From assembly GCA_003501565.1 (NCBI GenBank), contig DNPC01000030.1, positions 1 to 9,234 on the forward strand: a stretch of DNA of 9,234 nt, written 5' to 3'. Positions 1 through 7,089 of the stretch are shown here, in pieces. The stretch's first letter is position 1, and every line of letters starts with the position of its first letter. The position numbers were made by a program, and so were the translations under genes. The notes under the pieces are model-generated. The model was given only the letters and a program-made list of their open reading frames with translations, had not been told where the DNA came from and searched no databases. Origin of the DNA: Planctomycetaceae bacterium (GTDB lineage Bacteria > Planctomycetota > Planctomycetia > Pirellulales > Pirellulaceae).

Positions 1-10
1 GAAGCTACAA

Positions 11-1507
11 ATGAATCGCCTTAATAAGAGACGCTGGCCGGGCGAGTTGGTTTGTCGGAGGCGTTGCGTTGCAGCAGAAGCCTTAGTACGTTTTGGCATC
101 GCGCCTAGCGCCGTGGGATTGGTGGCGTTTGCGTCGTTCTTCTGCAGTCCGCTACTTGCCGAAGTCGCCGAAGGCCGGCCGAACGTCTTGCTGATCATCA
201 CCGACGATCAGAACGACTATTTCGCTCACTCAAGCGGTGTGAACGCGAAGACTCCCGCTCTGGATAAACTGCGGAAGCAGGCAATCGCGTTTCCGCATGC
301 GTATTGTGCATCGCCAGTCTGCGGTCCCTCACGAGCTGCACTATTTTCTGGGCTTTACCCGCACCATACCGGCGCTTACCTAAACGGTGCCGATCCATGG
401 CGAACGTCGGCGCAACTGATGGCCTGCGAGACTTTGCCGGAGCTCTTTCGCCGCAGCGGCTATACGACTTGGGGTATGGGTAAACTGTTTCACGCGAAGC
501 TGACCGATGGCCGCGGCGACCGACAGTGGGACAATCGCTCGAGTGCCAACGGTGGCTTCGGGCCCTTTGGCGATAAAGATCACCAGTTTGCTGGCAAGTT
601 CTTTTCGGTGCAGGAGTGGGATGGCCCCGACTCAGACTTTCCCGACGTAAAGAGTGCAAACGCAGCAGCTAAATTCCTGCGTCAATACAAATCCGCTGAA
701 CCCTTTTTCATGGTGTATGGTCTCTGGCGTCCTCACAACCCATGGACCGCGCCGCGCCGGTTTTTCGATCTCTACGATTCCAACCAAATTCCGTTCCCGC
801 CACCAGGATATCGGAAAGAAGATTTGGTTGACGTTCCTCCGGGAGGCCGCGAACTTTCGGCGATCTATGCCCAGCGTTGGAACGGTTTCGGTGATTCCAA
901 TCGCGATGCATGGCGGCGCATTTTACATGGCTACCTGGCTTGCACGTCGTTCGCGGATTGGAACATAGGACGAGTGATTGAAGCGCTTGACGACAGCAAA
1001 CATGCAAGCAATACGATCGTGATTGTAACCAGCGACAATGGCTTTCATGTCGGTGAGAAACACCACTTCGGCAAGTCGACGTTGTGGGAAAAGTCTGCAA
1101 ACGTACCGCTGTGGATCCGATTGCCTAACAAAATGCACGCCGGAATAGAGTGTTCCGCTCAGGTTGGCTTGATTGATCTGTATCCAACTCTCAAGTCAAA
1201 GTGCGAACTCGGATCGCAGGCGCAAAAACTTGACGGAACCGACCTATCTCCGTTACTCGCGAACCCTGCAATCCAATGGACACGTCCGGCCATCACTACC
1301 TATGGCGAAGGGCGTTTTTCACTTCGATCTGGCCGTTGGCGATACATTCGCTACAACGACGGCAAAGAAGAGCTATACGATCATCGCAACGACCGGCACG
1401 AGTTTAGGAATCTGGCGACTGAGTCAGGCCATGACGATATACTTGAGTCGTTCCGCAAATCAGTTCCTCAACGCTGGCAATCTTCTTTGGGTGGAAGGAA
1501 TGGTTAG
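11..1507 (+). CDS. Exported sulfatase, iduronate-2-sulfatase-like
   Basis: A type I sulfatase of the alkaline phosphatase superfamily (498 aa) that would hydrolyse sulfate esters, probably on polysaccharides, outside the cytoplasm. The formylglycine motif is CGPSR with Cys104. Metal ligands are expected at Asp65 and Asp66 (ITDD) and at Asp342 and Asn343 (SDNG). GKLFH (Lys158, His161), RPHNPW (His242) and HHFGK (Lys355) match the pattern of iduronate-2-sulfatases, which have GKxFH instead of the GKWH of arylsulfatases. The true substrate cannot be read from the sequence. The N-terminus has a long arginine-rich stretch (residues 1-28), then a hydrophobic segment ending near SPLLA at 46-50, which fits a signal peptide with an unusually long n-region. 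No in-frame stop lies in the 10 bases before the ATG, so the start could be further upstream. It needs a formylglycine-generating enzyme encoded elsewhere. The next gene is a second sulfatase, 98 bases downstream. Confidence 0.88.
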   Translation: MNRLNKRRWPGELVCRRRCVAAEALVRFGIAPSAVGLVAFASFFCSPLLAEVAEGRPNVLLIITDDQNDYFAHSSGVNAKTPALDKLRKQAIAFPHAYCASPVCGPSRAALFSGLYPHHTGAYLNGADPWRTSAQLMACETLPELFRRSGYTTWGMGKLFHAKLTDGRGDRQWDNRSSANGGFGPFGDKDHQFAGKFFSVQEWDGPDSDFPDVKSANAAAKFLRQYKSAEPFFMVYGLWRPHNPWTAPRRFFDLYDSNQIPFPPPGYRKEDLVDVPPGGRELSAIYAQRWNGFGDSNRDAWRRILHGYLACTSFADWNIGRVIEALDDSKHASNTIVIVTSDNGFHVGEKHHFGKSTLWEKSANVPLWIRLPNKMHAGIECSAQVGLIDLYPTLKSKCELGSQAQKLDGTDLSPLLANPAIQWTRPAITTYGEGRFSLRSGRWRYIRYNDGKEELYDHRNDRHEFRNLATESGHDDILESFRKSVPQRWQSSLGGRNG

Positions 1508-1595
1508 GGAGTTCATTTTGCTGAATGTTGCTTCTCCAACCGCGGATGATGGTTTGCCCGCATGTTTCTTGTCGCGAATCTGCACCTGTGATTTC

Positions 1596-1600
1596 AGAGG
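1596..1600 (+). promoter_or_regulatory. Ribosome binding site of the second sulfatase
   Basis: AGAGG lies 5 bases before the ATG at 1606. It decides the start: the in-frame ATG at 1525 has no such site and would add 27 residues without signal-peptide character. Confidence 0.6.
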
Positions 1601-1605
1601 TTTTT

Positions 1606-3207
1606 ATGAATCGAACAGCCCCCCTTTTTTCTTTCGTTTGTAGGCTGGCAGCCTGCGTCATGTTGCTACCAGCAGGAGACCTGTGCTACGGGGAACGGCC
1701 GAACATTGTCATCATCATGGCCGATGACATGGGGTATTCGGACATCGGATGTTATGGCGGGGAGATCCGAACGCCCAATATTGATGAACTCGCTCTCAGC
1801 GGGCTCCGCTTCACCCAGTTCTACAACACAGCGCGTTGTTGTCCAACTCGAGCTGCCTTGCTGACCGGCCTGCACCAGCACCAAACGGGTATTGGCCAAA
1901 TGACAGAAACGCCGAACGGCCCCAACAAAGGGAACAACCCGTCGTATCAGGGCTATTTGAATCGACGATGTGTTACGATCGCAGAGGTGCTTGGTTCAGC
2001 AGGTTATCACACTTACATGGCCGGAAAATGGCACTTAGGCTATCACGGCAAAGAGAAGTGGCCTAGGCAACGTGGTTTTGATCGATTCTATGGAGCTATC
2101 GCTGGTGCCACGAGCTTCTTCAAACCACACGGCAAACGTGGAATTACGCTGGACAATGAGAACCTCGATCCGCCCAGCGATCCCAATTACTACACTACCG
2201 ACGCTTTCACCGACTACGCCCTCAGATTTATCAAAGAAGCCAAAGACGACAAGCCATTCTTCCTCTACCTCGCCTACACAGCACCTCACTGGCCACTTCA
2301 CGCACGCGATGAAGATATCCAAAGGTATGTTGGTAAGTACCTTCATATCGGGTGGGATGAGCTTCGTAGTCAGAGACTTGCCGAACAAAAAAGACTGGGG
2401 ATCGTCGATGAAACGACCAAGTTGCCTGAGCGTGACGAAGGCGTCCGGCCGTGGAAAGAACTTACGCAGAAGCAAAAAGTGCAGCTCGACTATCGCATGG
2501 CTGTCTATGCGGCAATGGTCGACCGCATGGATCAGAACATCGGTCGTGTAGTGTCGCTGTTGAAGGAACAAGGTGACTTGGATAACACGCTGCTGTTTTT
2601 TCTGTCCGACAATGGAGGTTGTGCAGAGCCGTACAAGGATTTAGGTGGTGGTCGATTTATCGATATCAATAACCCCAACCAGGCCGGAGCCATCAGCTAT
2701 GGTCAAGGATGGGCAAACGCCAGCAACACGCCCTTCCGAAAATTCAAAGTGTTCAGTCATGAAGGCGGGATTTCAACTCCGCTGGTCGTACACTGGCCTG
2801 AGGGATTGAAGACTGCGCCCGGTGCAATCACATCACATCCGGCGCAGGTTATCGACCTCATGCCAACGGTTCTTGACGTAACGGGGGCAGACTATCCGGT
2901 GACCTTCGCTGAACAGGCGATCCTTCCGCTCGAAGGTGTGAGTTTTGCGGCGAAACTACGCGGCAACCATTCCGAACCCGCTGAATGGATGTTCTGGGAG
3001 CACGCCGGACATGCGGCAGTCCGGCATGGTGACTACAAAGCGTTGCTGCCGCGACGAGAGAAAACTTGGCAGCTCTACGATTTGTCGGTTGATCGTCAGG
3101 AAGCCATTGATCTGGCTGGTGAGTATCCAGAGCGAGTTGACCAATTGGCCGCTAAATGGCAAGCTTGGGCCAGTCGGGTTGGGGTGAAACAAGCGACCAA
3201 GCGATAA
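1606..3207 (+). CDS. Exported arylsulfatase-family sulfatase
   Basis: A 533-aa type I sulfatase, arylsulfatase A-like. The formylglycine motif is CCPTR (78-82); Cys78 is the residue to be converted and Cys79 fills the variable position. Other active-site elements are IIMADD (Asp40, Asp41), AGKWHLG (Lys141, His143), APHWP (His228), LSDNGG (Asp335, Asn336) and TPFRKFK followed by HEGG (Lys381). All expected catalytic and metal-binding positions are present, so the enzyme should be active once matured. Residues 1-28 form a short basic start followed by a hydrophobic stretch ending at LCYG, consistent with a signal peptide. Length is normal for the family. The ATG at 1606 is chosen for its AGAGG site and because it places the signal peptide at the N-terminus. 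It lies 98 bases after the first sulfatase on the same strand and could be co-transcribed with it. The substrate is unknown; the overall look resembles the large arylsulfatase group S1_4, a tentative placement. Confidence 0.9.
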   Translation: MNRTAPLFSFVCRLAACVMLLPAGDLCYGERPNIVIIMADDMGYSDIGCYGGEIRTPNIDELALSGLRFTQFYNTARCCPTRAALLTGLHQHQTGIGQMTETPNGPNKGNNPSYQGYLNRRCVTIAEVLGSAGYHTYMAGKWHLGYHGKEKWPRQRGFDRFYGAIAGATSFFKPHGKRGITLDNENLDPPSDPNYYTTDAFTDYALRFIKEAKDDKPFFLYLAYTAPHWPLHARDEDIQRYVGKYLHIGWDELRSQRLAEQKRLGIVDETTKLPERDEGVRPWKELTQKQKVQLDYRMAVYAAMVDRMDQNIGRVVSLLKEQGDLDNTLLFFLSDNGGCAEPYKDLGGGRFIDINNPNQAGAISYGQGWANASNTPFRKFKVFSHEGGISTPLVVHWPEGLKTAPGAITSHPAQVIDLMPTVLDVTGADYPVTFAEQAILPLEGVSFAAKLRGNHSEPAEWMFWEHAGHAAVRHGDYKALLPRREKTWQLYDLSVDRQEAIDLAGEYPERVDQLAAKWQAWASRVGVKQATKR

Positions 3208-3243
3208 GCGAGTGCTCCGCCAATCTCAAACACTGCTTTATCG
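3202..3243 (+). terminator. Bulged stem-loop over the sulfatase stop codon
   Basis: The left arm (3202-3214) and right arm (3231-3243) are imperfect inverted repeats: 6 bp (CGATAA/TTATCG), then 2 bp and 4 bp separated by single-base bulges, around a 16-base loop. The TAA stop at 3205-3207 lies inside the left arm. No T-run follows, so it may be a 3'-end stabilising or Rho-type element, or chance. Confidence 0.3.
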
Positions 3244-3250
3244 GGGAACA

Positions 3251-3266
3251 ACTCCGGACTCGGAGT
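3251..3266. repeat. Small perfect hairpin in the convergent gap
   Basis: ACTCCG and CGGAGT form a 6-bp stem around a 4-base GACT loop, in the 162-base gap between the convergent sulfatase and pseudo-ATPase genes. There is no T-run on either side. It could help end transcription from either direction, but this is weak. I see no gene in the rest of the gap. Confidence 0.25.
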
Positions 3267-3369
3267 AGACCCAGTGCAGCGTATTGCGATGGACGATCAG
3301 GCCAACCGACTCAAGCCAACAATCATCGGCCGAGGGCATTTGAATTCAGGATCAATCGCTAGTAGCGTC

Positions 3370-4725
3370 CTATTTCTTATTCGACAGGACTCGTTGGAGT
3401 TCTTGGAGGCTAGTCATCCCGGTCGCAACGGCCAGCACACCTTCCTCTTGGAATGTCAAGAAACCCCGCTGTTTGGCGACGGCTGTGACATGTGCTGGAT
3501 CTGGCTTGGATAACACTGCCTTACGAATCTCATCATCGATCACCAACAACTCAAAGAGCGCGGCCCGGCCGTAGTATCCGCGACCGTTACATTTCGCGCA
3601 GATCTCGATCTCAATAGGCTTACCATTTTCATCAACCCGTTGCTCAGGTGGTGGTGGGATGAATGGCTGGTAGAGTTGTTTGACGCGGCCGGCAGGTATT
3701 CCCAACTTTTGCAGTAGTTGCGGCGACGGTTGAAACGGAACGCGACAATCGGGGCACAAACGGCGAACCAGACGCTGGTTAAGAACTCCACAGCAAATCT
3801 TGAGAAGTTCTTTGGCTTGCTTCTTGTGTGTGCCGAGTAGTTTGAAGAGTCCTTCGACTGCCGAGGCAGCCTGGACCTTGGTGATCATGTAGCGGTGTTC
3901 TTCAGAAACTTCACCGCACATCAGGCCAACGACCTCAGGGTCCTTCAGCTCTGGGAAAACGAGAGCATCGGGTTGTTTAAGAAGCAGGCTTTTCAGCACG
4001 GTCATCGGTGTTTCGCCGGCCGAACTGTCATAGGTGTGTTGAGTGATGTTAATCAACTCAGGTTCGTCGGCGCTAACATCCTGAATGCTATGAAAGTCAC
4101 GTACGAAGCGGTCGGCTGATTCTAATCCGATGCGCCATGTGGTCGGTAATGCGTGCCCCGGTGCACCGCTAAACAAGAACATTGCGTCTTCGGAATTCAA
4201 CAGCGCCTTCAGCTGCGTCTGCATTTTCTCGCGCATACCGAGGTCGGCGAGTGTATTGAGCACTGGCTTCTTCGTTTCTAAACGCAGCAGCACGCGCTCG
4301 CCAGTCGGTATCCCCTGGCTGGCAACTTTGGAAATCCAATCCACGCCTTTGTATTTGATCCCAAAACTGCCTTTTTGGCGATTGCGACGATCTTGCGGGT
4401 TCAGCCCGGCCAAGCGTTTGTAGATGGCCAAAGTGCCGTCACCAGTTGCGCGGTCCATGGGCGGCATTGCCTCCCACATACCATCGACGCGAAAGCGAAC
4501 GGCTGCGCCTTGCTGAGAAAAATCCATCAGCACCTGATCGGCGCGTGTGTCGACAGCTTGGGCCAATAAAATCACCGCTGCAGGGAACTGCTCCAGACCA
4601 CGGCAGGCGATCAAAACGCCCTGTTCAGCCTGTTTGTCTTCGGCCTTGGGCTTGAAATCAATTGCCGGGAGCTCTGCTTCCACAGATGCGCTACCACCGG
4701 ACTTCTTTTTTTTTCGTCTAAGCAT
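3370..4725 (-). CDS. GspE/PilB-like protein with degenerate ATPase site
   Basis: A 451-aa member of the type II/IV secretion ATPase family that is probably unable to hydrolyse ATP. The basic N-terminus (RRKKKK) leads into an N2-like domain (about 50-155; VRFRVDG, and a stretch ending in GERVLLRL), then a RecA-like domain. The first N-terminal domain of full-length PilB/GspE is absent. The Walker A position reads GAPGHALPTT (187-196): Lys is replaced by Leu193, the second Gly by Ala192 and Ser/Thr by Pro194. The Asp box is IQD instead of IED (Gln215). Walker B is DALVFPELKD, with Glu259 kept but GEIRD lost. The His box has lost TG and its second His (Val284). The GspE-type zinc cysteines are kept (CPDC 324-327, CAKC 376-379, then GRGYYGR), with a long proline-rich spacer. 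The frame is intact. It starts 3 bases after the pilT stop with no visible Shine-Dalgarno site, suggesting translational coupling. Family is secure; loss of activity is inferred. Confidence 0.88.
   Translation of the reverse strand: MLRRKKKKSGGSASVEAELPAIDFKPKAEDKQAEQGVLIACRGLEQFPAAVILLAQAVDTRADQVLMDFSQQGAAVRFRVDGMWEAMPPMDRATGDGTLAIYKRLAGLNPQDRRNRQKGSFGIKYKGVDWISKVASQGIPTGERVLLRLETKKPVLNTLADLGMREKMQTQLKALLNSEDAMFLFSGAPGHALPTTWRIGLESADRFVRDFHSIQDVSADEPELINITQHTYDSSAGETPMTVLKSLLLKQPDALVFPELKDPEVVGLMCGEVSEEHRYMITKVQAASAVEGLFKLLGTHKKQAKELLKICCGVLNQRLVRRLCPDCRVPFQPSPQLLQKLGIPAGRVKQLYQPFIPPPPEQRVDENGKPIEIEICAKCNGRGYYGRAALFELLVIDDEIRKAVLSKPDPAHVTAVAKQRGFLTFQEEGVLAVATGMTSLQELQRVLSNKK
4706..4714 (-). 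repeat. Nine-A homopolymer in codons 5-7 of the pseudo-ATPase gene
   Basis: Nine T on the + strand, nine A in the mRNA, encoding the start of the KKKK stretch. Slippage would shift ribosomes into a frame that ends near 4611, giving a short product. Confidence 0.7.
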
Positions 4726-4728
4726 GGG

Positions 4729-5895
4729 TTAAATGATGCCAGGTTGGCTAACCTCGATTCCTTTAAGGGCCATTTTGAGGGCGTCTTTATTCGGCGCGAC
4801 CGCAAAGGCCGTTGGACGATCGATCAGCTCCTGGTCGATCAAGCTCTTTAAACTCATCGTAAAGTCTTGCATACCTTCGGCGGCACCGATCCGAATCGCG
4901 TCAGGTAATTTGGAGTCGTGACCTTCCAGAACAATCTTCTGAATCATCGGTGTGAAGGTCATGATCTCCACCGTCGGAACTCGGCCAACGCCGGGCTTGA
5001 TCGATTTGAGTAGCTTTTGTGCGACAATACCTTTCATATTGAACGCGATCGCTGATCGAATTGCGCCGTGCATTTCTTCAGGGAAAAGGTCCAAAATACG
5101 GCCGATGGTTGTGGGAGCACTCGACGCGTGAATCGTTCCGAAGACCAAGTGCCCCGTCTCTGCGGCGTGGATCGCCGTCATGAACGTTTCTTGGTCCCGC
5201 ATTTCACCAACCAGAATGATATCGGGGTCTTCACGAACGGCATGCTTCATACCGATCTCGAAATCTTTGACGTCTTCCCCAATCTCACGTTGATTGATCA
5301 AGCATTTGTCTTCAGTGAACACAAACTCGATCGGATCCTCTAGTGTAAGTATGTGTTTACTGTAGATTGAATTAATGTAATTCAGCATACTACCGATCGT
5401 AGTACTCTTGCCGGACCCGGTCACACCGGCCAAAAGGATCATGCCTTGATCATAGTGACAGAGCGTCTCGATCGATTCCGGCAGATACAATCCCTGAAAT
5501 GGCGGGATAAAGTTGTTCACCCGCCGGGCGACGAGACCAATCTGGCCAAGTTGCTTGAGCATGTTGACACGAAACCGCCAATCGATCCCATCAACGTTGA
5601 CCACGTAAGCGAAGTCAGCACCGCCGTCTTCTTCGAAGATCTTCCGATTACGGGCGTCCATCATTGGAACCAGCAACCGCACCATCTCTTCGTTGTCGAT
5701 CGGCGGACGATTGAGTGGCTTTAGCGTACCGCTGACACGGACGATCGGAGGATTGCCCACTTTCAGATGCAAGTCACTGCCCTCAAGTTTTACAAGAGCA
5801 CGGAAGATCTTGTCGACTTCGAGGCTCTGTTTTTCTTTCAGCAGATTGCTGGCTAGACTGTCAACCGCGGGTTCCGGTGGTGGGGCTGTGGCCAT
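4729..5895 (-). CDS. pilT: PilT-type twitching motility ATPase
   Basis: A 388-aa hexameric cytoplasmic ATPase that in known systems powers retraction of type IV pili. All nucleotide-binding elements are intact: Walker A GVTGSGKST (157-165, Lys163), Asp box TLEDPIEF (184-191), Walker B DPDIILVGEMRD (223-234, Glu231) and His box TGHLVFGTIHASSA (247-260, His249 and His256). An N-terminal PAS-like domain (about 25-130) holds the usual SDLHLKVGNPP. Near the C-terminus AIRIGAAEGMQDF (333-345) matches the PilT tail. It has no CxxC zinc motif, which separates it from PilB/GspE. It is somewhat longer than typical PilT (about 345 aa), mainly from a proline-rich start. The Shine-Dalgarno site is weak (GGGA about 10 bases before the ATG). 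The degenerate GspE-like gene follows after 3 bases, so the two very likely share one mRNA. No pilin or platform gene is in the window, so the pilus it serves is not shown. Confidence 0.93.
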   Translation of the reverse strand: MATAPPPEPAVDSLASNLLKEKQSLEVDKIFRALVKLEGSDLHLKVGNPPIVRVSGTLKPLNRPPIDNEEMVRLLVPMMDARNRKIFEEDGGADFAYVVNVDGIDWRFRVNMLKQLGQIGLVARRVNNFIPPFQGLYLPESIETLCHYDQGMILLAGVTGSGKSTTIGSMLNYINSIYSKHILTLEDPIEFVFTEDKCLINQREIGEDVKDFEIGMKHAVREDPDIILVGEMRDQETFMTAIHAAETGHLVFGTIHASSAPTTIGRILDLFPEEMHGAIRSAIAFNMKGIVAQKLLKSIKPGVGRVPTVEIMTFTPMIQKIVLEGHDSKLPDAIRIGAAEGMQDFTMSLKSLIDQELIDRPTAFAVAPNKDALKMALKGIEVSQPGII

Positions 5896-5916
5896 AACAA
5901 GCGATTCCCGTTGTCA

Positions 5917-5957
5917 GTGGATTGAAGGTAGTGGATTAAAGGTGTTGATTGAAAAAG
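5917..5957. repeat. Tandem 14-base repeats upstream of pilT
   Basis: GTGGATTGAAGGTA (5917-5930) is followed directly by GTGGATTAAAGGTG (5931-5944), 12 of 14 bases identical. A more divergent third copy, TTGATTGAAAAAG, follows at 5945-5957. They cover the best pilT promoter candidate and could be operator half-sites, or a product of replication slippage. Confidence 0.6.
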
Positions 5958-5964
5958 TGATCAA
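5935..5964 (-). promoter_or_regulatory. Candidate sigma70-type promoter for pilT
   Basis: On the minus strand TTGATC (5964-5959) is followed after 18 bases by TTTAAT (5940-5935). This would start transcription near 5928, about 30 bases before the pilT ATG. The -10 element lies in the second of the tandem repeats. Found by eye. The rest of the gap up to hisF shows no gene. Confidence 0.4.
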
Positions 5965-6074
5965 CTGAAGTATTTTGCCAGCGTGATTTGATGTCGACGA
6001 ACTCAGCCAATCGGGGCACGCTACTAAGCCCTACAGCACCCAAGTTCTGGACTGAATCGCAGAACCTCGGCAGG

Positions 6075-6842
6075 TTACAGGCGGACTGGGATCCCTCGCT
6101 GCGCCATGACGCGTTTCGTCTCTTCTATTGTATACTGCCCGAAGTGAAAAATGCTTGCAGCTAAGGCCGCATCGGCAAGTCCGTGCTCGATCGCGTCCGC
6201 TAAATGCTCTGGGCAACCCGCACCGCCGCTGGCGACCACGGGAATTTTGACGGCTCGGCTAACTGCACTGGTAATCTCTACGTCGTAACCATCACAGGTT
6301 CCATCGCAGTCCATGCTGGTCAAGACGATCTCGCCCGCTCCCAGCTCTTCGACCCGGCGGGCCCAAGACACCGCTTCAAGGCCGGTTGGTTTCCTTCCGC
6401 CATGAGTGTGCACCTCCCAAAACTCTTTGCCATCACGGACAACGCGTTTGGGATCGATGTTGACGACGATGCACTGACTGCCAAATCGATCGGCTGCACG
6501 AGCGACAAATTCGGGATCGACGCAGGCGGTCGTGTTGATGGATACTTTGTCGCAACCGGCGCTCAATAGCGCTCTGATATCTTCGAGTTCCCGAATGCCC
6601 CCGCCTACCGTCAGTGGCATGAAAGCTTGCTCGGCGGTTCGCCGCACGACATCAAGCATGATGCCGCGTTTCTCGTGGCTGGCGGTAATGTCAAGGAAAA
6701 CGAGCTCATCTGCTCCCTCGCGTTCGTATCGCGCGGCGACTTCGACCGGGTCACCCGCGTCACGCAGATTTACGAAATTCGTGCCTTTGACAACACGGCC
6801 TTGATCAACATCAAGGCAGGGTATCACACGCTTGGTCAGCAT
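6075..6842 (-). CDS. hisF: Imidazole glycerol phosphate synthase subunit HisF
   Basis: A 255-aa TIM-barrel cyclase subunit. With the glutaminase HisH it converts PRFAR and ammonia to imidazole glycerol phosphate and AICAR, in cytoplasmic histidine biosynthesis. Both catalytic aspartates are present at the standard numbers: Asp11 in RVIPCLDVDQGRVVKG and Asp130 in VNIDPKR. The phosphate-binding loops GGGIR (80-84) and SGGAG (205-209) and the segment LTSMDCDGT are also conserved. The ATG at 6842 gives the standard family N-terminus (MLTKRVIPCLDV) and numbering. A TTG 14 codons upstream is open but overlaps a candidate -10 element, so it is rejected as the start. There is no strong Shine-Dalgarno site. 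No other his gene is in the window; HisH must come from elsewhere. The gene is followed by a 179-base gap and then pilT on the same strand. The function is secure. Confidence 0.96.
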   Translation of the reverse strand: MLTKRVIPCLDVDQGRVVKGTNFVNLRDAGDPVEVAARYEREGADELVFLDITASHEKRGIMLDVVRRTAEQAFMPLTVGGGIRELEDIRALLSAGCDKVSINTTACVDPEFVARAADRFGSQCIVVNIDPKRVVRDGKEFWEVHTHGGRKPTGLEAVSWARRVEELGAGEIVLTSMDCDGTCDGYDVEITSAVSRAVKIPVVASGGAGCPEHLADAIEHGLADAALAASIFHFGQYTIEETKRVMAQRGIPVRL

Positions 6843-6883
6843 CAGTTGTCCGTTGAGCAAGAGCCTGCATTCGAAGTCAATCA

Positions 6884-6912
6884 ATTTTAGCTGGCGACCA
6901 ACAAACCGATAA
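6884..6912 (-). promoter_or_regulatory. Candidate promoter for hisF
   Basis: On the minus strand TTATCG (6912-6907) is followed after 17 bases by TAAAAT (6889-6884). It predicts a leader of about 35 bases before the ATG at 6842. The -35 is poor and the -10 is good. It fits the terminator upstream at 7015-7044, which makes hisF likely to have its own promoter. Confidence 0.3.
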
Positions 6913-7014
6913 GGACGGCAATCCGTCTAGAAAGATTTAGGATTCTCATACTTCGGCGAAACGCCACCGGAAAGCTCAACTGAGGCGGAATGGAAATGCC
7001 GCCGTGAGTAAACG

Positions 7015-7044
7015 AAAAAAGCGTGATCGAATAGGACCACGCTT
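7015..7044 (-). terminator. Intrinsic terminator of the DPF-repeat gene
   Basis: Read on the minus strand, arms 7044-7035 and 7028-7019 form a 10-bp stem (AAGCGTGGTC with GATCACGCTT, one G-U pair) around a 6-base loop. The 3' arm runs into a T tract: six T in all (7020-7015), two of them in the stem. It sits about 45 bases past the stop at 7090, and separates the DPF gene from hisF. Confidence 0.88.
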
Positions 7045-7089
7045 GTTACGTTTCTTAGAGCCACGCACCCGAGGTGCGCTCCAGATCGA

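Noticed and set aside
198..659. Open frame of 153 codons on the minus strand inside the first sulfatase
   Set aside because: It is antisense to a gene with complete sulfatase motifs and has a composition of random Arg/Ser-rich shadow translation.
1525..1605. Upstream ATG start for the second sulfatase
   Set aside because: The extra 27 residues bury the signal peptide, and the ribosome binding site is in front of the ATG at 1606.
2035..2571. Open frame of 178 codons on the minus strand inside the second sulfatase
   Set aside because: It is antisense to conserved sulfatase sequence, with no recognisable domain and no ribosome binding site.
3357..3367. Palindrome CGCTAGTAGCG just after the pseudo-ATPase stop
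   Set aside because: The 1-base centre cannot form a useful hairpin and no T-run follows. It is too short to call an operator.
3370..5895. Complete type II secretion or type IV pilus operon
   Set aside because: Only the two ATPase-family genes are present. No pilin, PilC/GspF, PilM-Q or secretin gene is in the window.
6063..6076. 5-bp hairpin AACCT/AGGTT at the hisF stop codon
   Set aside because: The stem is short, with no T-run in the hisF direction. It is expected by chance in sequence of this length.
6842..6884. Upstream TTG start for hisF
   Set aside because: It would add 14 residues not found in the family, shift the catalytic Asp11/Asp130 numbering, and overlap a candidate -10 element.
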